From the NCBI RefSeq assembly GCF_030913655.1, contig NZ_CP133189.1, positions 3,648,001 to 3,712,000 of the forward strand: 64,000 nt of DNA. Reading direction: 5' to 3'. Under the pieces are notes generated by a model. It had not been told where the DNA came from. It saw only the letters and a program-made list of their open reading frames with translations, and ran no database searches. The stretch's first letter is position 1. Each line of letters starts with the position of its first letter. The DNA is from Clostridium sp. MB40-C1. Lineage in GTDB: Bacteria; Bacillota; Clostridia; Clostridiales; Clostridiaceae. This document shows, piece after piece, positions 1 to 8,129 of the stretch. The position numbers and the translations under genes are program-made.

Positions 1-2
1 AA

Positions 3-185
3 AAAATAAGCAAAGTAGAAGAGTTAAAAAAAGGATATATAGAAATGGCACAAATTAACTTATGCTTAAGTGAAGTGGGCTTTGTAGAGGATATGTCACA
101 GTTAAAAGAATATGAAGCCAAGCTTGCGGAGAGTGATTTGCCTGATGACAATGATAGTGAAAAGAGGAGATATATTTTATGCTGA
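3..185 (+). CDS. ndoAI: MazE/EndoAI-type antitoxin, 3' end only
   Basis: The window opens inside this gene; an open frame runs from base 3 to the TGA at 183-185. The visible residues include [12 protein letters not shown], which resembles the C-terminal part of Bacillus EndoAI (RRGYMEMAKINL), the region that in that family wraps around and blocks the toxin. The DNA-binding N-terminus (ribbon-helix-helix in this family) lies outside the window. The gene overlaps the start of the following MazF-like toxin by about 40 nt, the usual arrangement for a co-translated antitoxin-toxin pair. Identification rests on this short similarity plus the neighbour. Confidence 0.85.
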   Translation, partial: KISKVEELKKGYIEMAQINLCLSEVGFVEDMSQLKEYEAKLAESDLPDDNDSEKRRYILC

Positions 186-492
186 TTTAAGCCCGGTTGT
201 AGGCTCAGAACAGGGTGGAATAAGACCAGTTCTTATTATTCAAAATAATGTAGGAAATAAATATAGTCCTACAGTTATTGTTTCTGCTATAACATCGCAG
301 ATAAATAAAGCAAAACTTCCAACTCATGTAGAGATATCTTCAGAAGAATATGGTCTGAATAAGGATTCAGTTGTTTTACTAGAACAGATTAGAACCTTAG
401 ATAAAAAAAGGTTAAAAGAAAAGATTGGTCATATGTCTGAGAAAGATATGAGGAAGGTAGATGAAGCACTTCTAATAAGTGTTGGTTTATAG
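145..492 (+). CDS. ndoA: MazF/EndoA-type mRNA endoribonuclease toxin
   Basis: This is a growth-arresting mRNA interferase of the MazF/PemK family (Bacillus NdoA/EndoA type). The signature [20 protein letters not shown] is at the N-terminus, followed by [12 protein letters not shown] and the C-terminal [16 protein letters not shown] segment, so the family is clear. Known EndoA cleaves single-stranded RNA at UACAU; that specificity is inferred here, not seen. The frame is open from 112, but the ATG at 145 (MTMIVKRGD) is preferred because it matches family length and has a GGAGAG about 12 nt upstream; the ATG at 151 is equally possible. The gene overlaps the antitoxin and is followed by a terminator, so the pair ends its transcript here. 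Confidence 0.93.
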   Translation: MTMIVKRGDIFYADLSPVVGSEQGGIRPVLIIQNNVGNKYSPTVIVSAITSQINKAKLPTHVEISSEEYGLNKDSVVLLEQIRTLDKKRLKEKIGHMSEKDMRKVDEALLISVGL

Positions 493-493
493 G

Positions 494-518
494 AAAAAAG
501 GGCATAATTGCCCTTTTT
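494..518 (+). terminator. Intrinsic terminator after the toxin gene
   Basis: AAAGGGCA and TGCCCTTT form a compact stem around a TAAT loop and run into a T tract just after the toxin stop codon. Confidence 0.85.
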
Positions 519-590
519 TATATTTTAATTAGTGTATTTTTTCATATAAATTGATATAATAAATAAAGAAAAGATAGGGAGGCGTTAGAA

Positions 591-1415
591 ATGGTAAAAG
601 ATATACAGAACTTAGAAGGCGTAGCTAAGCAAATAAGAAGAGATATAGTAACCATGCTAACTGAATCTGAATCAGGTCACCCAGGTGGTTCACTTTCAGC
701 AGTTGAAATTTTAACAACTTTATATTTTAACGAAATGAATGTAAATGTTGAAGATGTACATAATCCAGATAGAGATAGATTTGTACTTTCAAAAGGGCAT
801 GCAGCTCCTGTTTTATATAGTACATTAGCAAGAAAAGGATTCTTTGATCCAAATGAGTTAATGAAATTAAGAAAGATGGGTGCAATGCTTCAGGGACATC
901 CTAATATGAACTATGTCCCAGGCGTAGATATGTCAACTGGATCTTTAGGTCAAGGAATATCTACAGCTGTGGGAATGGCTATAGCAGGTAAAATAGACAA
1001 AAAAGATTATAGAGTATATGCACTTCTAGGAGATGGAGAATTAGAAGAAGGTCAAGTTTGGGAAGCATCTATGTGTGCAGCTCATTATAAGTTAGACAAT
1101 TTAACAGCTTTTATAGACAATAACGGATTACAAATAGATGGAAAATGTGAAGATGTAATGAATCCTGGTCCTATAAGTGAAAAATTCAGGGCTTTTGGAT
1201 GGCATGTAATAGATGCAGACGGTCATGATTTTGAAGCTTTAATAAATGCCATTGAAGAAGCTAAAAATACAAAAGGAAAACCAACAATGGTAGTATGTAA
1301 GACAATTAAAGGTAAGGGAGTATCATACATGGAAAATGAAGTAGGCTGGCATGGTTCTACACCTAGTAAAGAACAATGTGAAGAAGCTTTAAAGGAACTT
1401 GGGGGTGAAGAATAA
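591..1415 (+). CDS. Transketolase, N-terminal subunit
   Basis: Thiamine-diphosphate-binding half of a split transketolase, which transfers two-carbon units between sugar phosphates in the non-oxidative pentose phosphate pathway. The cofactor-binding motif is visible as GDGELEEGQVWEA (about residues 146-158) followed some 25 residues later by DNN, and the N-terminal SGHPGGSLS substrate/TPP motif is present. At 274 residues it is the usual size for the split form common in Firmicutes and archaea; the pyrimidine-binding half is the next gene. A GGGAGG lies 5' of the ATG. Stop and start overlap by one base with the next gene (TAATG), implying translational coupling to give a 1:1 complex. Confidence 0.95.
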   Translation: MVKDIQNLEGVAKQIRRDIVTMLTESESGHPGGSLSAVEILTTLYFNEMNVNVEDVHNPDRDRFVLSKGHAAPVLYSTLARKGFFDPNELMKLRKMGAMLQGHPNMNYVPGVDMSTGSLGQGISTAVGMAIAGKIDKKDYRVYALLGDGELEEGQVWEASMCAAHYKLDNLTAFIDNNGLQIDGKCEDVMNPGPISEKFRAFGWHVIDADGHDFEALINAIEEAKNTKGKPTMVVCKTIKGKGVSYMENEVGWHGSTPSKEQCEEALKELGGEE

Positions 1416-2356
1416 TGAGTAAAAAAATTGCTACTAGAGAAGCTTACGGTAAGGCATTAGCTAAGATAGGCCAAGAAAATCCTAATATAGTAGTACTGGA
1501 TGCTGACTTATCAAAATCAACTAAAACAGCTGATTTTAAAAGTGTTTGTCCTGAAAGATTTGTAAATATAGGAATAGCAGAAGGAAATATGATGTCTGTT
1601 GCTGGCGGAATTGCATCTTGCGGAAAGACAGTATTTGCTAGTACTTTTGCAATATTTGCAGCAGGAAGAGCTTTTGAACAAATAAGAAATACCCTTTGTT
1701 ATCCAAAATTAAATGTAAAAGTATGTGCAACACATGCTGGAATTACAGTAGGAGAAGATGGAGCTTCACATCAAGCTATAGAAGACTTAGCTTTAATGAG
1801 AAGTATACCAAATATGACTGTAATATCCCCAAGTGATGCAGTTGAAGCTGAGGCAGCAATAAAAGCTGTTTCAGAATATAAGGGACCATGTTATGTAAGA
1901 CTTGGAAGAGCAGGAGTTTCTGTTATTAATGATAATGAAGAATATAAATTTGAAATAGGAAAAGCTGTAACTTTAAGAGATGGAAAAGACGCTGTAATAT
2001 TTGCTACAGGAATAATGGTAGATGCTGCGCTTGAAGCATATAATCTTCTTGCTGAAGAAGGAATAAAAGTTAAAGTTGTTAATATACACACAATAAAACC
2101 AATAGATGTTGATGCTATTGTAAAAGCTGCAGAAGAAACGGGTGCAGCAGTTACAGCAGAAGAACATACTATAATGGGTGGATTAGGATCTGCTGTTTGT
2201 GAAACTTTAAGTGAAAATTATCCTATTCCGGTAGTAAGAGTTGGAATTAAAGATGTTTTTGGTGAAAGTGGTAAACCAGATCAGTTATTAAAAGCTTATG
2301 GATTAACTGCTGAAGACATAGTTAAGGCTGTTAAAAAGTCTATAGAACTTAAATAA
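1415..2356 (+). CDS. Transketolase, C-terminal subunit
   Basis: Second half of the split transketolase: the pyrimidine-binding domain and the C-terminal domain. Recognisable features are FVNIGIAEGNMMSVAGGIA (catalytic glutamate region that activates the thiamine ring) and the central SHQAIEDLALMRSIPNM segment. At 313 residues it is the normal length for this subunit. It overlaps the preceding gene by one base and is closed by a strong terminator, so the two subunits form a bicistronic unit. Functionally it can take xylulose 5-phosphate of the kind produced by the xylulokinase encoded later in this window, but no genetic linkage is implied. Confidence 0.95.
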   Translation: MSKKIATREAYGKALAKIGQENPNIVVLDADLSKSTKTADFKSVCPERFVNIGIAEGNMMSVAGGIASCGKTVFASTFAIFAAGRAFEQIRNTLCYPKLNVKVCATHAGITVGEDGASHQAIEDLALMRSIPNMTVISPSDAVEAEAAIKAVSEYKGPCYVRLGRAGVSVINDNEEYKFEIGKAVTLRDGKDAVIFATGIMVDAALEAYNLLAEEGIKVKVVNIHTIKPIDVDAIVKAAEETGAAVTAEEHTIMGGLGSAVCETLSENYPIPVVRVGIKDVFGESGKPDQLLKAYGLTAEDIVKAVKKSIELK

Positions 2357-2365
2357 TTAAAATAA

Positions 2366-2405
2366 AAAAAGGAAGGAGAGTTATTTTTCTCCTTCCTTTT
2401 TTTTG
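2366..2405 (+). terminator. Intrinsic terminator after the transketolase operon
   Basis: AAGGAAGGAGAG pairs with CTCCTTCCTT around a short loop and is followed by a long T run. Confidence 0.92.
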
Positions 2406-2509
2406 TCTATTTAAATTATTATATAAAGTTTTGGATATATTCAATTATGCGTGGTAAAATAATCTTAATTGTATTAAGACTATAAAAATGTTATAAAGGG
2501 GGTATGCTT

Positions 2510-3367
2510 ATGACTAAAAATGTAATTAAAGAATATTTTTGGATTACTATAGGTTTTTTAATAGTTGCATTTGGGATAAAGTTTTTTTTAGCACCTAATA
2601 AGATAGCTGGTGGTGGAGTAATGGGTATAGCTATAATAATAAAACATTATATTCCTAGCTTGTCAGTTGGAATTTTAATGTTAATAATGAATGCTATATC
2701 TTTTATAATAGGATTTATTATTATTGGGCCTAGCTTTGGTGCAAAAACAGTATACGCAAGTTTGGCTATGTCAGTAGCTATAGATATTATGGATAGATTA
2801 ATGCCTCCGCCCACTCCAATTACTACAGATTTGTTTTTAGCAACGTTTTTTGGAACAGTAATATCAGGAATCGGTATGGGGATAGTATTTAACCAGAATT
2901 CATCTACAGGAGGAACAGATATAGCAGCAAAGATAATGAATAAATTTTTTCATATAGACATAGGTAAGTCACTTTTGATAGTTGATCTAGTTATAGCAGT
3001 AGCAGCAGGAATAATTTTTGAAGCAAATGTTGGAATGTATGCTATATTTTCTGTTATAGTGTTAGGATTTGTTATAGATATAGTTATTGAAGGATTAAAT
3101 AAGTGTAAGTCAGTTATAATTATGAGTAGTAAAAGCAAAGATATAAATGAATACATAATACAAAATTTAGAAAGAGGATGTACTATTTTCCAAGCTAAAG
3201 GTGCATATAGTGGAAATGAAAGAGAAGTATTGTATACTGTAGTTGATAGAAGACAATTTATACTTTTAAAAAACTATATAAAAGAAATAGATCCTGCAGC
3301 TTTTATTACAGTTAATGAGGCTCATGAAGTTTTAGGAGAAGGATTTAAGGATATAATTGAAGATTAA
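2510..3367 (+). CDS. YitT family membrane protein (YitT_membrane + DUF2179)
   Basis: Integral membrane protein of the YitT family. The first about 190 residues form five or six hydrophobic helices with small-residue glycine motifs (NKIAGGGVMGIAI, NQNSSTGGTDIAAKI), and the last about 80 residues are the soluble DUF2179 domain (ERGCTIFQAKGAYSG, EVLYTVVDRRQ). These proteins are widespread in Firmicutes; no biochemical function is established with certainty. The frame starts at an ATG at 2504, but the ATG at 2510 is preferred because GGGGG at 2498-2502 would sit almost on top of the first. The gene is monocistronic, between the transketolase terminator and ftsE. Confidence 0.85.
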   Translation: MTKNVIKEYFWITIGFLIVAFGIKFFLAPNKIAGGGVMGIAIIIKHYIPSLSVGILMLIMNAISFIIGFIIIGPSFGAKTVYASLAMSVAIDIMDRLMPPPTPITTDLFLATFFGTVISGIGMGIVFNQNSSTGGTDIAAKIMNKFFHIDIGKSLLIVDLVIAVAAGIIFEANVGMYAIFSVIVLGFVIDIVIEGLNKCKSVIIMSSKSKDINEYIIQNLERGCTIFQAKGAYSGNEREVLYTVVDRRQFILLKNYIKEIDPAAFITVNEAHEVLGEGFKDIIED

Positions 3368-3463
3368 AAAATATTTATGATTCATTAATTAAATTCTCAT
3401 TAATATTATGTTATAATAAAAAAGGTAACAAAAATTTAACTTGGAATGGGAGAAAGTTGTAAC

Positions 3464-4150
3464 ATGATTGAATTTAAGAATACAACAAAAATATATGATA
3501 ACAATGTTTTTGCGCTTTCTAATATAAATTTAGAAATAAATAGAGGAGAATTTGTATTCATGGTAGGACCAAGTGGGGCTGGTAAATCTACGTTTATTAA
3601 ACTTCTTCTAAAAGAAATAGAGCCCACAACAGGTAGAATAATAGTAAATAATGAGGAAATAGGGAAAATAAGCAGAAAAAATGTGCCTTATTATAGAAGA
3701 AAAATTGGTATGGTATTTCAAGATTTTAGATTGATACCAACATTAAATGTATATGAAAATGTAGCATTTGCTATGAGAGTAGTAGAAGGTAGTCGTAAAG
3801 AGATAAGAAAAAAGGTACCTATGGTTTTAGCTATGGTTGGTTTATCGAAAAAATATAAATGTTTTCCTAACGAGCTTTCTGGAGGCGAACAGCAAAGGGT
3901 TTCTCTTGCAAGAGCTATAGTGAATAACCCATCTGTACTTATTGCTGATGAGCCTACGGGAAATTTAGATCCTGAAACATCAATTGAGATAATGAAAATA
4001 CTCAATGATATAAATCATGCAGGAACTACTGTAATCATGGCTACTCATGATAAAGGAATAGTTGATAGTATGAAAAAAAGGGTTATAGCCATTGAAAAAG
4101 GCGTAATAGTAAGAGATGAACAGAGAGGTAGATACGGTTATGAGGATTAG
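3464..4150 (+). CDS. ftsE: Cell division ATP-binding protein FtsE
   Basis: ATPase of the FtsEX complex, an ABC-type (type VII) machine that does not transport but drives peptidoglycan hydrolase activation at the division site or lateral wall. Walker A GPSGAGKST, the signature LSGGEQQR and Walker B VLIADEPT are all intact, and the sequence PTLNVYENVAFAMRV is typical for FtsE. The frame extends upstream to 3446, but the ATG at 3464 (MIEFKN) matches the family N-terminus and has GGGAGA about 10 nt upstream. It overlaps ftsX by 11 nt. In Bacillus, ftsEX lies beside ctpB and minJ, and the same set follows here. Confidence 0.95.
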   Translation: MIEFKNTTKIYDNNVFALSNINLEINRGEFVFMVGPSGAGKSTFIKLLLKEIEPTTGRIIVNNEEIGKISRKNVPYYRRKIGMVFQDFRLIPTLNVYENVAFAMRVVEGSRKEIRKKVPMVLAMVGLSKKYKCFPNELSGGEQQRVSLARAIVNNPSVLIADEPTGNLDPETSIEIMKILNDINHAGTTVIMATHDKGIVDSMKKRVIAIEKGVIVRDEQRGRYGYED

Positions 4151-5030
4151 TACATTAAAGTATTTTTCTATAGATGCACTAAAGAGTTTAAAAAGAAATA
4201 AGACGTTAAGCATAGCGTCTATAGTTACTGTAGCATTGACGATTTTTATGTTTGGTATGTTTTTATTCACTGTATTAAATGCCAATAAAGTTGTGAAAAA
4301 TGTTGAATCTAAGTTAGAAGTACAGGTGTTTTTAAAGGAAAAAATAAGTGAAATTGATAGAAAAAATGCTGAACAAGCTATAAAGGGTATAAGTGGTATT
4401 GCTGAGGTTAGATTTGAAACAAAAGAACAGGCGCTAAATAAGTATAGAGAACAGTTAGGTGAGGAAAATAAAGATTTACTTCAAGGATTAGACAAAAAAA
4501 ATCCTCTTCCAGAATCTTATATAGTTAGAGTAAACAGTTCAGAAATAATTCAAAATGTAGTTAAAACTATGAAAGGTAAACCGGGAATAGATAGTGTAGT
4601 AGCTAATGAAGAATTAATTAATAGGATAGATTCCCTTACTAGGGGAATTAAGTGGGTTGGTATTGCTGCTTTTGTAATACTTGTACCTATATCTTTTCTA
4701 TTAATAGGCAACACTATTAAATTAGCAGTTTATTCTAGAAAAAGAGAAATAGGAATAATGAAATATGTTGGTGCAACAGATGGATTTATTAGATGGCCTT
4801 TTATAATTGAAGGGATTATAATAGGATTAACAGGATCACTTGTTTCTTGTGTTTTACTTAATTATTCGTATAAAATTGTTTATAACAAGCTATCTTCAGC
4901 TATAATGATGCTGAACTTAGTAACACCTTCATATATTTTAAGTAATGTATTGTGGATATTTATTATATCAGGAATTATTATTGGTGGATTGGGAAGTATA
5001 ATATCCATAAGAAAATTCTTAAAAGTATAA
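4140..5030 (+). CDS. ftsX: Cell division permease-like protein FtsX
   Basis: Membrane partner of FtsE. It has one N-terminal transmembrane helix (about residues 21-43), an extracytoplasmic domain of roughly 120 residues (VEVQVFLKE onwards, the part that contacts wall hydrolases in the family), then three membrane helices with the MacB/FtsX-type cytoplasmic motif RKREIGIMKYVGATDGFI. The start at 4140 (MRISTLKYF) is chosen because AGAGAGG precedes it at normal spacing; it overlaps ftsE by 11 nt, indicating translational coupling. The stop is followed by a GC-rich hairpin, so ftsEX form a two-gene unit. Confidence 0.95.
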   Translation: MRISTLKYFSIDALKSLKRNKTLSIASIVTVALTIFMFGMFLFTVLNANKVVKNVESKLEVQVFLKEKISEIDRKNAEQAIKGISGIAEVRFETKEQALNKYREQLGEENKDLLQGLDKKNPLPESYIVRVNSSEIIQNVVKTMKGKPGIDSVVANEELINRIDSLTRGIKWVGIAAFVILVPISFLLIGNTIKLAVYSRKREIGIMKYVGATDGFIRWPFIIEGIIIGLTGSLVSCVLLNYSYKIVYNKLSSAIMMLNLVTPSYILSNVLWIFIISGIIIGGLGSIISIRKFLKV

Positions 5031-5048
5031 TTTAAAAACACATACAAT

Positions 5049-5080
5049 AGGCTGGCAATTGAGCCAGCCTTAATATTTAT
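5049..5080 (+). terminator. Probable terminator after ftsX
   Basis: AGGCTGGC (5049-5056) pairs perfectly with GCCAGCCT (5063-5070) around AATTGA. The following sequence is A/T-rich with a discontinuous T tract (TTAATATTTATTTTT), so termination strength is uncertain. Confidence 0.65.
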
Positions 5081-5100
5081 TTTTAAATTAATCTTATGTT

Positions 5101-5151
5101 TAGCCATCCTAATATTACCATATTATTTAAAGTGGAAATAAAGGATGGCTA
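5101..5151. repeat. Inverted repeat in the ftsX-ctp gap
   Basis: In the roughly 325-nt gap between ftsX and the peptidase gene, TAGCCATCCT (5101-5110) is mirrored by AGGATGGCTA (5142-5151), a perfect 10-bp dyad around 31 nt. It has no T run, so it is not an obvious terminator; it could be a regulatory site for the downstream gene. The rest of the gap (5152-5356) is A/T-rich, with only a small dyad ATTCTTATTAACGTAAGAAT near 5306-5325. Confidence 0.5.
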
Positions 5152-5356
5152 TGACCTTGGATAAAAACTTAATGAGAACTTATTTTTACATATTCAGATG
5201 AGTAAGCGATTCACATAAAATTAAAAATTTGATTTATTACTTAACTTTGGGTGGAATAAAAATTTCACCTGAAACCAATAATCAAGTTAATAAGGAATAA
5301 TTATATTCTTATTAACGTAAGAATAAAGGGAATACAGTATACAAGAGGTGAATAAA

Positions 5357-6622
5357 TTGGATGGAAAAGAAATAAAAGATATTAAAGATATTAATGGAAG
5401 TATTGATAAAAAATCAAGAAAATCCTCATGGATTTTAATAATTGTTTTAATAATAATTATTACTAATCTTATAACTTTTATGATTACCTTCAAGATACCT
5501 ATAAAGGGAACTGTTAGAATAAGTGAAGATAGTTATAATGAAATATTAAAATTTAAAAAGATGTTTATTGTAAAAGACAATATAAATAAATACTATGCAG
5601 GTAAAGTTGATGAAAAAGTTTTAATAGATGGGTCTATAAAAGGTATGACTGAAAGCTTAAATGATCCTTATACTGTATATATGAACGAAGAAGAGTATAA
5701 GGCATTTAGTACTGAAACTGGAGGAAATTATGTAGGGCTTGGTATACAAGTAGATGTGAAAGATAATAAAATTATAGTTGTAGCGCCTTTTGAAGGGTCT
5801 CCTGCTAAGGAAGCGGGTATATTATCAGGAGATGTAATTGAGAAAGTTGATGGAAATAAGGTATCTGGAAAAGAGCTAGATAAAGCTATTTCAATGATGA
5901 AAGGTAAGAAGAATTCATCTGTAGTTCTTACAATAAAAAGAGGTAAGCAAGCACCTTTTGATGTAAAGGTTAGAAGAGATGTTATAACGTTAACTACAGT
6001 AAAGGGTAAAATGCTCGATAGTAATACTGCTTATCTTCAAATAACAGTATTTGATGAACATACTGGAGACCAGTTTAATAAAGAAATTGATAAACTAAAA
6101 AAACAAGGAATGAAAGGATTGATATTGGATTTAAGACAAAATCCAGGTGGGTGGTTAACTCAATGTATTGATGTAACTTCTAATTTCATTCCAAAGGGTA
6201 AAGCAATAGTTTCTACTAAGGATAAATATGGGTATGAAGAAAAATTTTCTTCTAAAGGAGGAAATTTAATAGGTATGCCTCTTGTAGTATTGATTGATGA
6301 AGGTACAGCAAGTGCCTCTGAAATTTTTTCAGGTGTAGTAAGGGATTATAAAATAGGAACTTTAATAGGCACAAAAACTTTTGGAAAAGGCATTGTTCAA
6401 AGCGTATTAGATAAGAGAAAATATGGATTTGGAGACGGAACAGCTTTAAAGGTAACTACTTCTAAGTATTATACACCTAATGGAGAGAATATACATCATA
6501 TAGGAATAAAACCAGATATTCAAGTTGAATATCCAAAAGAATTATTAGGTAAGCCTTATGACAGAAGTAAGGACCCTCAGTTTAATAAAGCGCTTGAGGT
6601 AATGAAGCAAAAGTTAAAATAA
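5357..6622 (+). CDS. Carboxyl-terminal processing serine peptidase (S41, CtpA/CtpB type)
   Basis: Membrane-anchored S41 peptidase with its active domain outside the cell. A membrane anchor (about residues 24-46, rich in I/L) is followed by an N-terminal helical segment, a PDZ domain (GNYVGLGIQVDV...LTIKRG) and the S41 protease core. The Ser-Lys catalytic pair is visible: serine in EGTASASEIFSG and lysine in GTKTFGKGIVQS. The frame opens at a GTG at 5348, but that codon lies inside the Shine-Dalgarno AGAGGTGA; the TTG at 5357, 6 nt further on, is the better start. In Bacillus, CtpB at this locus contributes to sigma-K checkpoint processing; that role is inference here. The MinJ-like gene follows 51 nt downstream. 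Confidence 0.92.
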   Translation: MDGKEIKDIKDINGSIDKKSRKSSWILIIVLIIIITNLITFMITFKIPIKGTVRISEDSYNEILKFKKMFIVKDNINKYYAGKVDEKVLIDGSIKGMTESLNDPYTVYMNEEEYKAFSTETGGNYVGLGIQVDVKDNKIIVVAPFEGSPAKEAGILSGDVIEKVDGNKVSGKELDKAISMMKGKKNSSVVLTIKRGKQAPFDVKVRRDVITLTTVKGKMLDSNTAYLQITVFDEHTGDQFNKEIDKLKKQGMKGLILDLRQNPGGWLTQCIDVTSNFIPKGKAIVSTKDKYGYEEKFSSKGGNLIGMPLVVLIDEGTASASEIFSGVVRDYKIGTLIGTKTFGKGIVQSVLDKRKYGFGDGTALKVTTSKYYTPNGENIHHIGIKPDIQVEYPKELLGKPYDRSKDPQFNKALEVMKQKLK

Positions 6623-6673
6623 GTAAAATAGTTAGGCATTTGATAAAAACAGTGAGAGGGGAATTTAGTTTAG

Positions 6674-7966
6674 ATGAATATTATGTTAAATACGCTTAGG
6701 GTGGTAGCATATGCTTTAGTAAGACCTCCTTATGTATTTATACTTGTAGCTTTCTTTATAATGTTTTATAAACAGAATAAGAAAATAATTTTGATGCAAA
6801 AAATGATAATAGGAGATAAACTGAATACAACTTTTGAACTCACAATATCTCAGATAGTATTAGGGATATTAGGCGGAATTGTAGGAAGTATTTTATTAAG
6901 CTACTTAGGAGTATCTTTTAACGAAAATACTTCTATAGAGTTAATATTTTTATTATCTATTATATTTATGTTTATAAACCCGAGACTCATTTGTTTTTCT
7001 TATTCAGGTGCTTTCCTTGGATTTATAAGTATATTATTAGAGATTATGAGGGGAATGTATGGTATAGAAATTAAGGAGATAAGTTTTTTAAATATAGATA
7101 TAGTTGCTCTTATGACATTAATTGCAGTTTTACATTTTGTAGAGGGTATACTAGTTATGATCGATGGAAGTAAAGGATCTATACCTATATTTACAAAGAA
7201 AGATAATAAAATAATTGGAGGATTTGCTTTTAAAAGATATTGGGCTATACCAATGGCTGTTGTTTTAATAGTGAATTCTCAGATACATGGTTTAAGTGAG
7301 ATTATTCCGTTGAATAAGTGGGATGTTTTAATTGATTTTTCAAGTCCATTGAATGTTATAAAGAATGCAGCAATAATGCTTATGCCTTTTTATGGGGTTC
7401 TTGGGTATACAAGCATTACTTTTACAAAAAGTAAAAAGCAAAAATCAACTTTGTCAGGTATTATGATAGTGCTATATAGTGTTACTTTATATATTTTTGC
7501 TAGACTTGCAACACTAAACATTTTCTTTAGATTATTTGTAGTAATTTATGCACCTATGGCTCATGAGTTTATGATTTATATTCAAAAATATATGGAAGTG
7601 AAGGAAGAGCCTAAATATGTAAGTGACGAAAGAGGAATAATGGTATTGGAAGTCGCTCCAAATTCTCAAGCTTATAAGATGGGTATAAAGAGTGGAGATG
7701 TATTTGTTGAAATTAATAATAAAAAAATAGTTAATGAAGATGATATATTTAAGACAATTAAGGAGGCTTCAACTGCTGTATGGTTTAAAATAAAAAAGAC
7801 AGCAGGAAATCTAGAAGAGATAAGATACAAAAGGGAAGTTGATTTAAAAAAATTAGGAATAGTTTTTGTCCCCATATCTGTTCCTGAAAATAGTATGGTT
7901 GTAAAAATGAATGAAAATAAGTTTTCAGATGTTTTACAAAAAATTAAAGATGAACGTAAAAAATAG
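6674..7966 (+). CDS. Polytopic membrane protein with C-terminal PDZ domain, MinJ-like
   Basis: This has about eight hydrophobic segments over residues 1-320 and then a PDZ domain (RGIMVLEVAPNSQAYKMGIKSGDVFVEINNKKI). This architecture, together with the order ftsE-ftsX-ctp-PDZ membrane protein-uvrBA, matches the Bacillus region containing minJ, whose product links DivIVA to MinCD at the division site. Direct sequence similarity to MinJ cannot be checked here, so the name is by architecture and synteny. The start at 6674 has GAGAGGGGA about 12 nt upstream, slightly long spacing. A hairpin after the stop ends the transcript. Confidence 0.75.
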   Translation: MNIMLNTLRVVAYALVRPPYVFILVAFFIMFYKQNKKIILMQKMIIGDKLNTTFELTISQIVLGILGGIVGSILLSYLGVSFNENTSIELIFLLSIIFMFINPRLICFSYSGAFLGFISILLEIMRGMYGIEIKEISFLNIDIVALMTLIAVLHFVEGILVMIDGSKGSIPIFTKKDNKIIGGFAFKRYWAIPMAVVLIVNSQIHGLSEIIPLNKWDVLIDFSSPLNVIKNAAIMLMPFYGVLGYTSITFTKSKKQKSTLSGIMIVLYSVTLYIFARLATLNIFFRLFVVIYAPMAHEFMIYIQKYMEVKEEPKYVSDERGIMVLEVAPNSQAYKMGIKSGDVFVEINNKKIVNEDDIFKTIKEASTAVWFKIKKTAGNLEEIRYKREVDLKKLGIVFVPISVPENSMVVKMNENKFSDVLQKIKDERKK

Positions 7967-8012
7967 TCTATCTATGTATAGGGTTATTTACTTTGAAATA
8001 AGGATATAATTA

Positions 8013-8055
8013 AAGCAGCTTAAAGTATAAATATATTTAAGCTGCTTATTGTTGT
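8013..8055 (+). terminator. Probable terminator after the MinJ-like gene
   Basis: AAGCAGCTTAAA (8013-8024) is perfectly mirrored by TTTAAGCTGCTT (8036-8047); the tail ATTGTTGTTTATT is T-rich but interrupted. Confidence 0.7.
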
Positions 8056-8058
8056 TTA

Positions 8059-8087
8059 TTGACTTATTTATTATAAAAGTATATTAT
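8059..8087 (+). promoter_or_regulatory. Vegetative-type promoter for uvrB-uvrA
   Basis: TTGACT (8059-8064), a 17-nt spacer and TATTAT (8082-8087) form a good sigma-A-type promoter; the expected start of transcription is about 8094, just before the LexA box. Confidence 0.7.
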
Positions 8088-8101
8088 TAATATAACATTA
8101 C

Positions 8102-8115
8102 CGAACGAATGTTCA
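8102..8115 (+). promoter_or_regulatory. LexA (DinR) SOS box upstream of uvrB
   Basis: CGAACGAATGTTCA contains GAAC-N4-GTTC, the Gram-positive LexA operator core (consensus CGAAC-N4-GTTCG), with one mismatch at the outer base. It lies just downstream of the -10 element and overlaps the region before the uvrB Shine-Dalgarno, so repressor binding would block transcription until DNA damage. Confidence 0.85.
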
Positions 8116-8129
8116 CAGGAGATGATATA

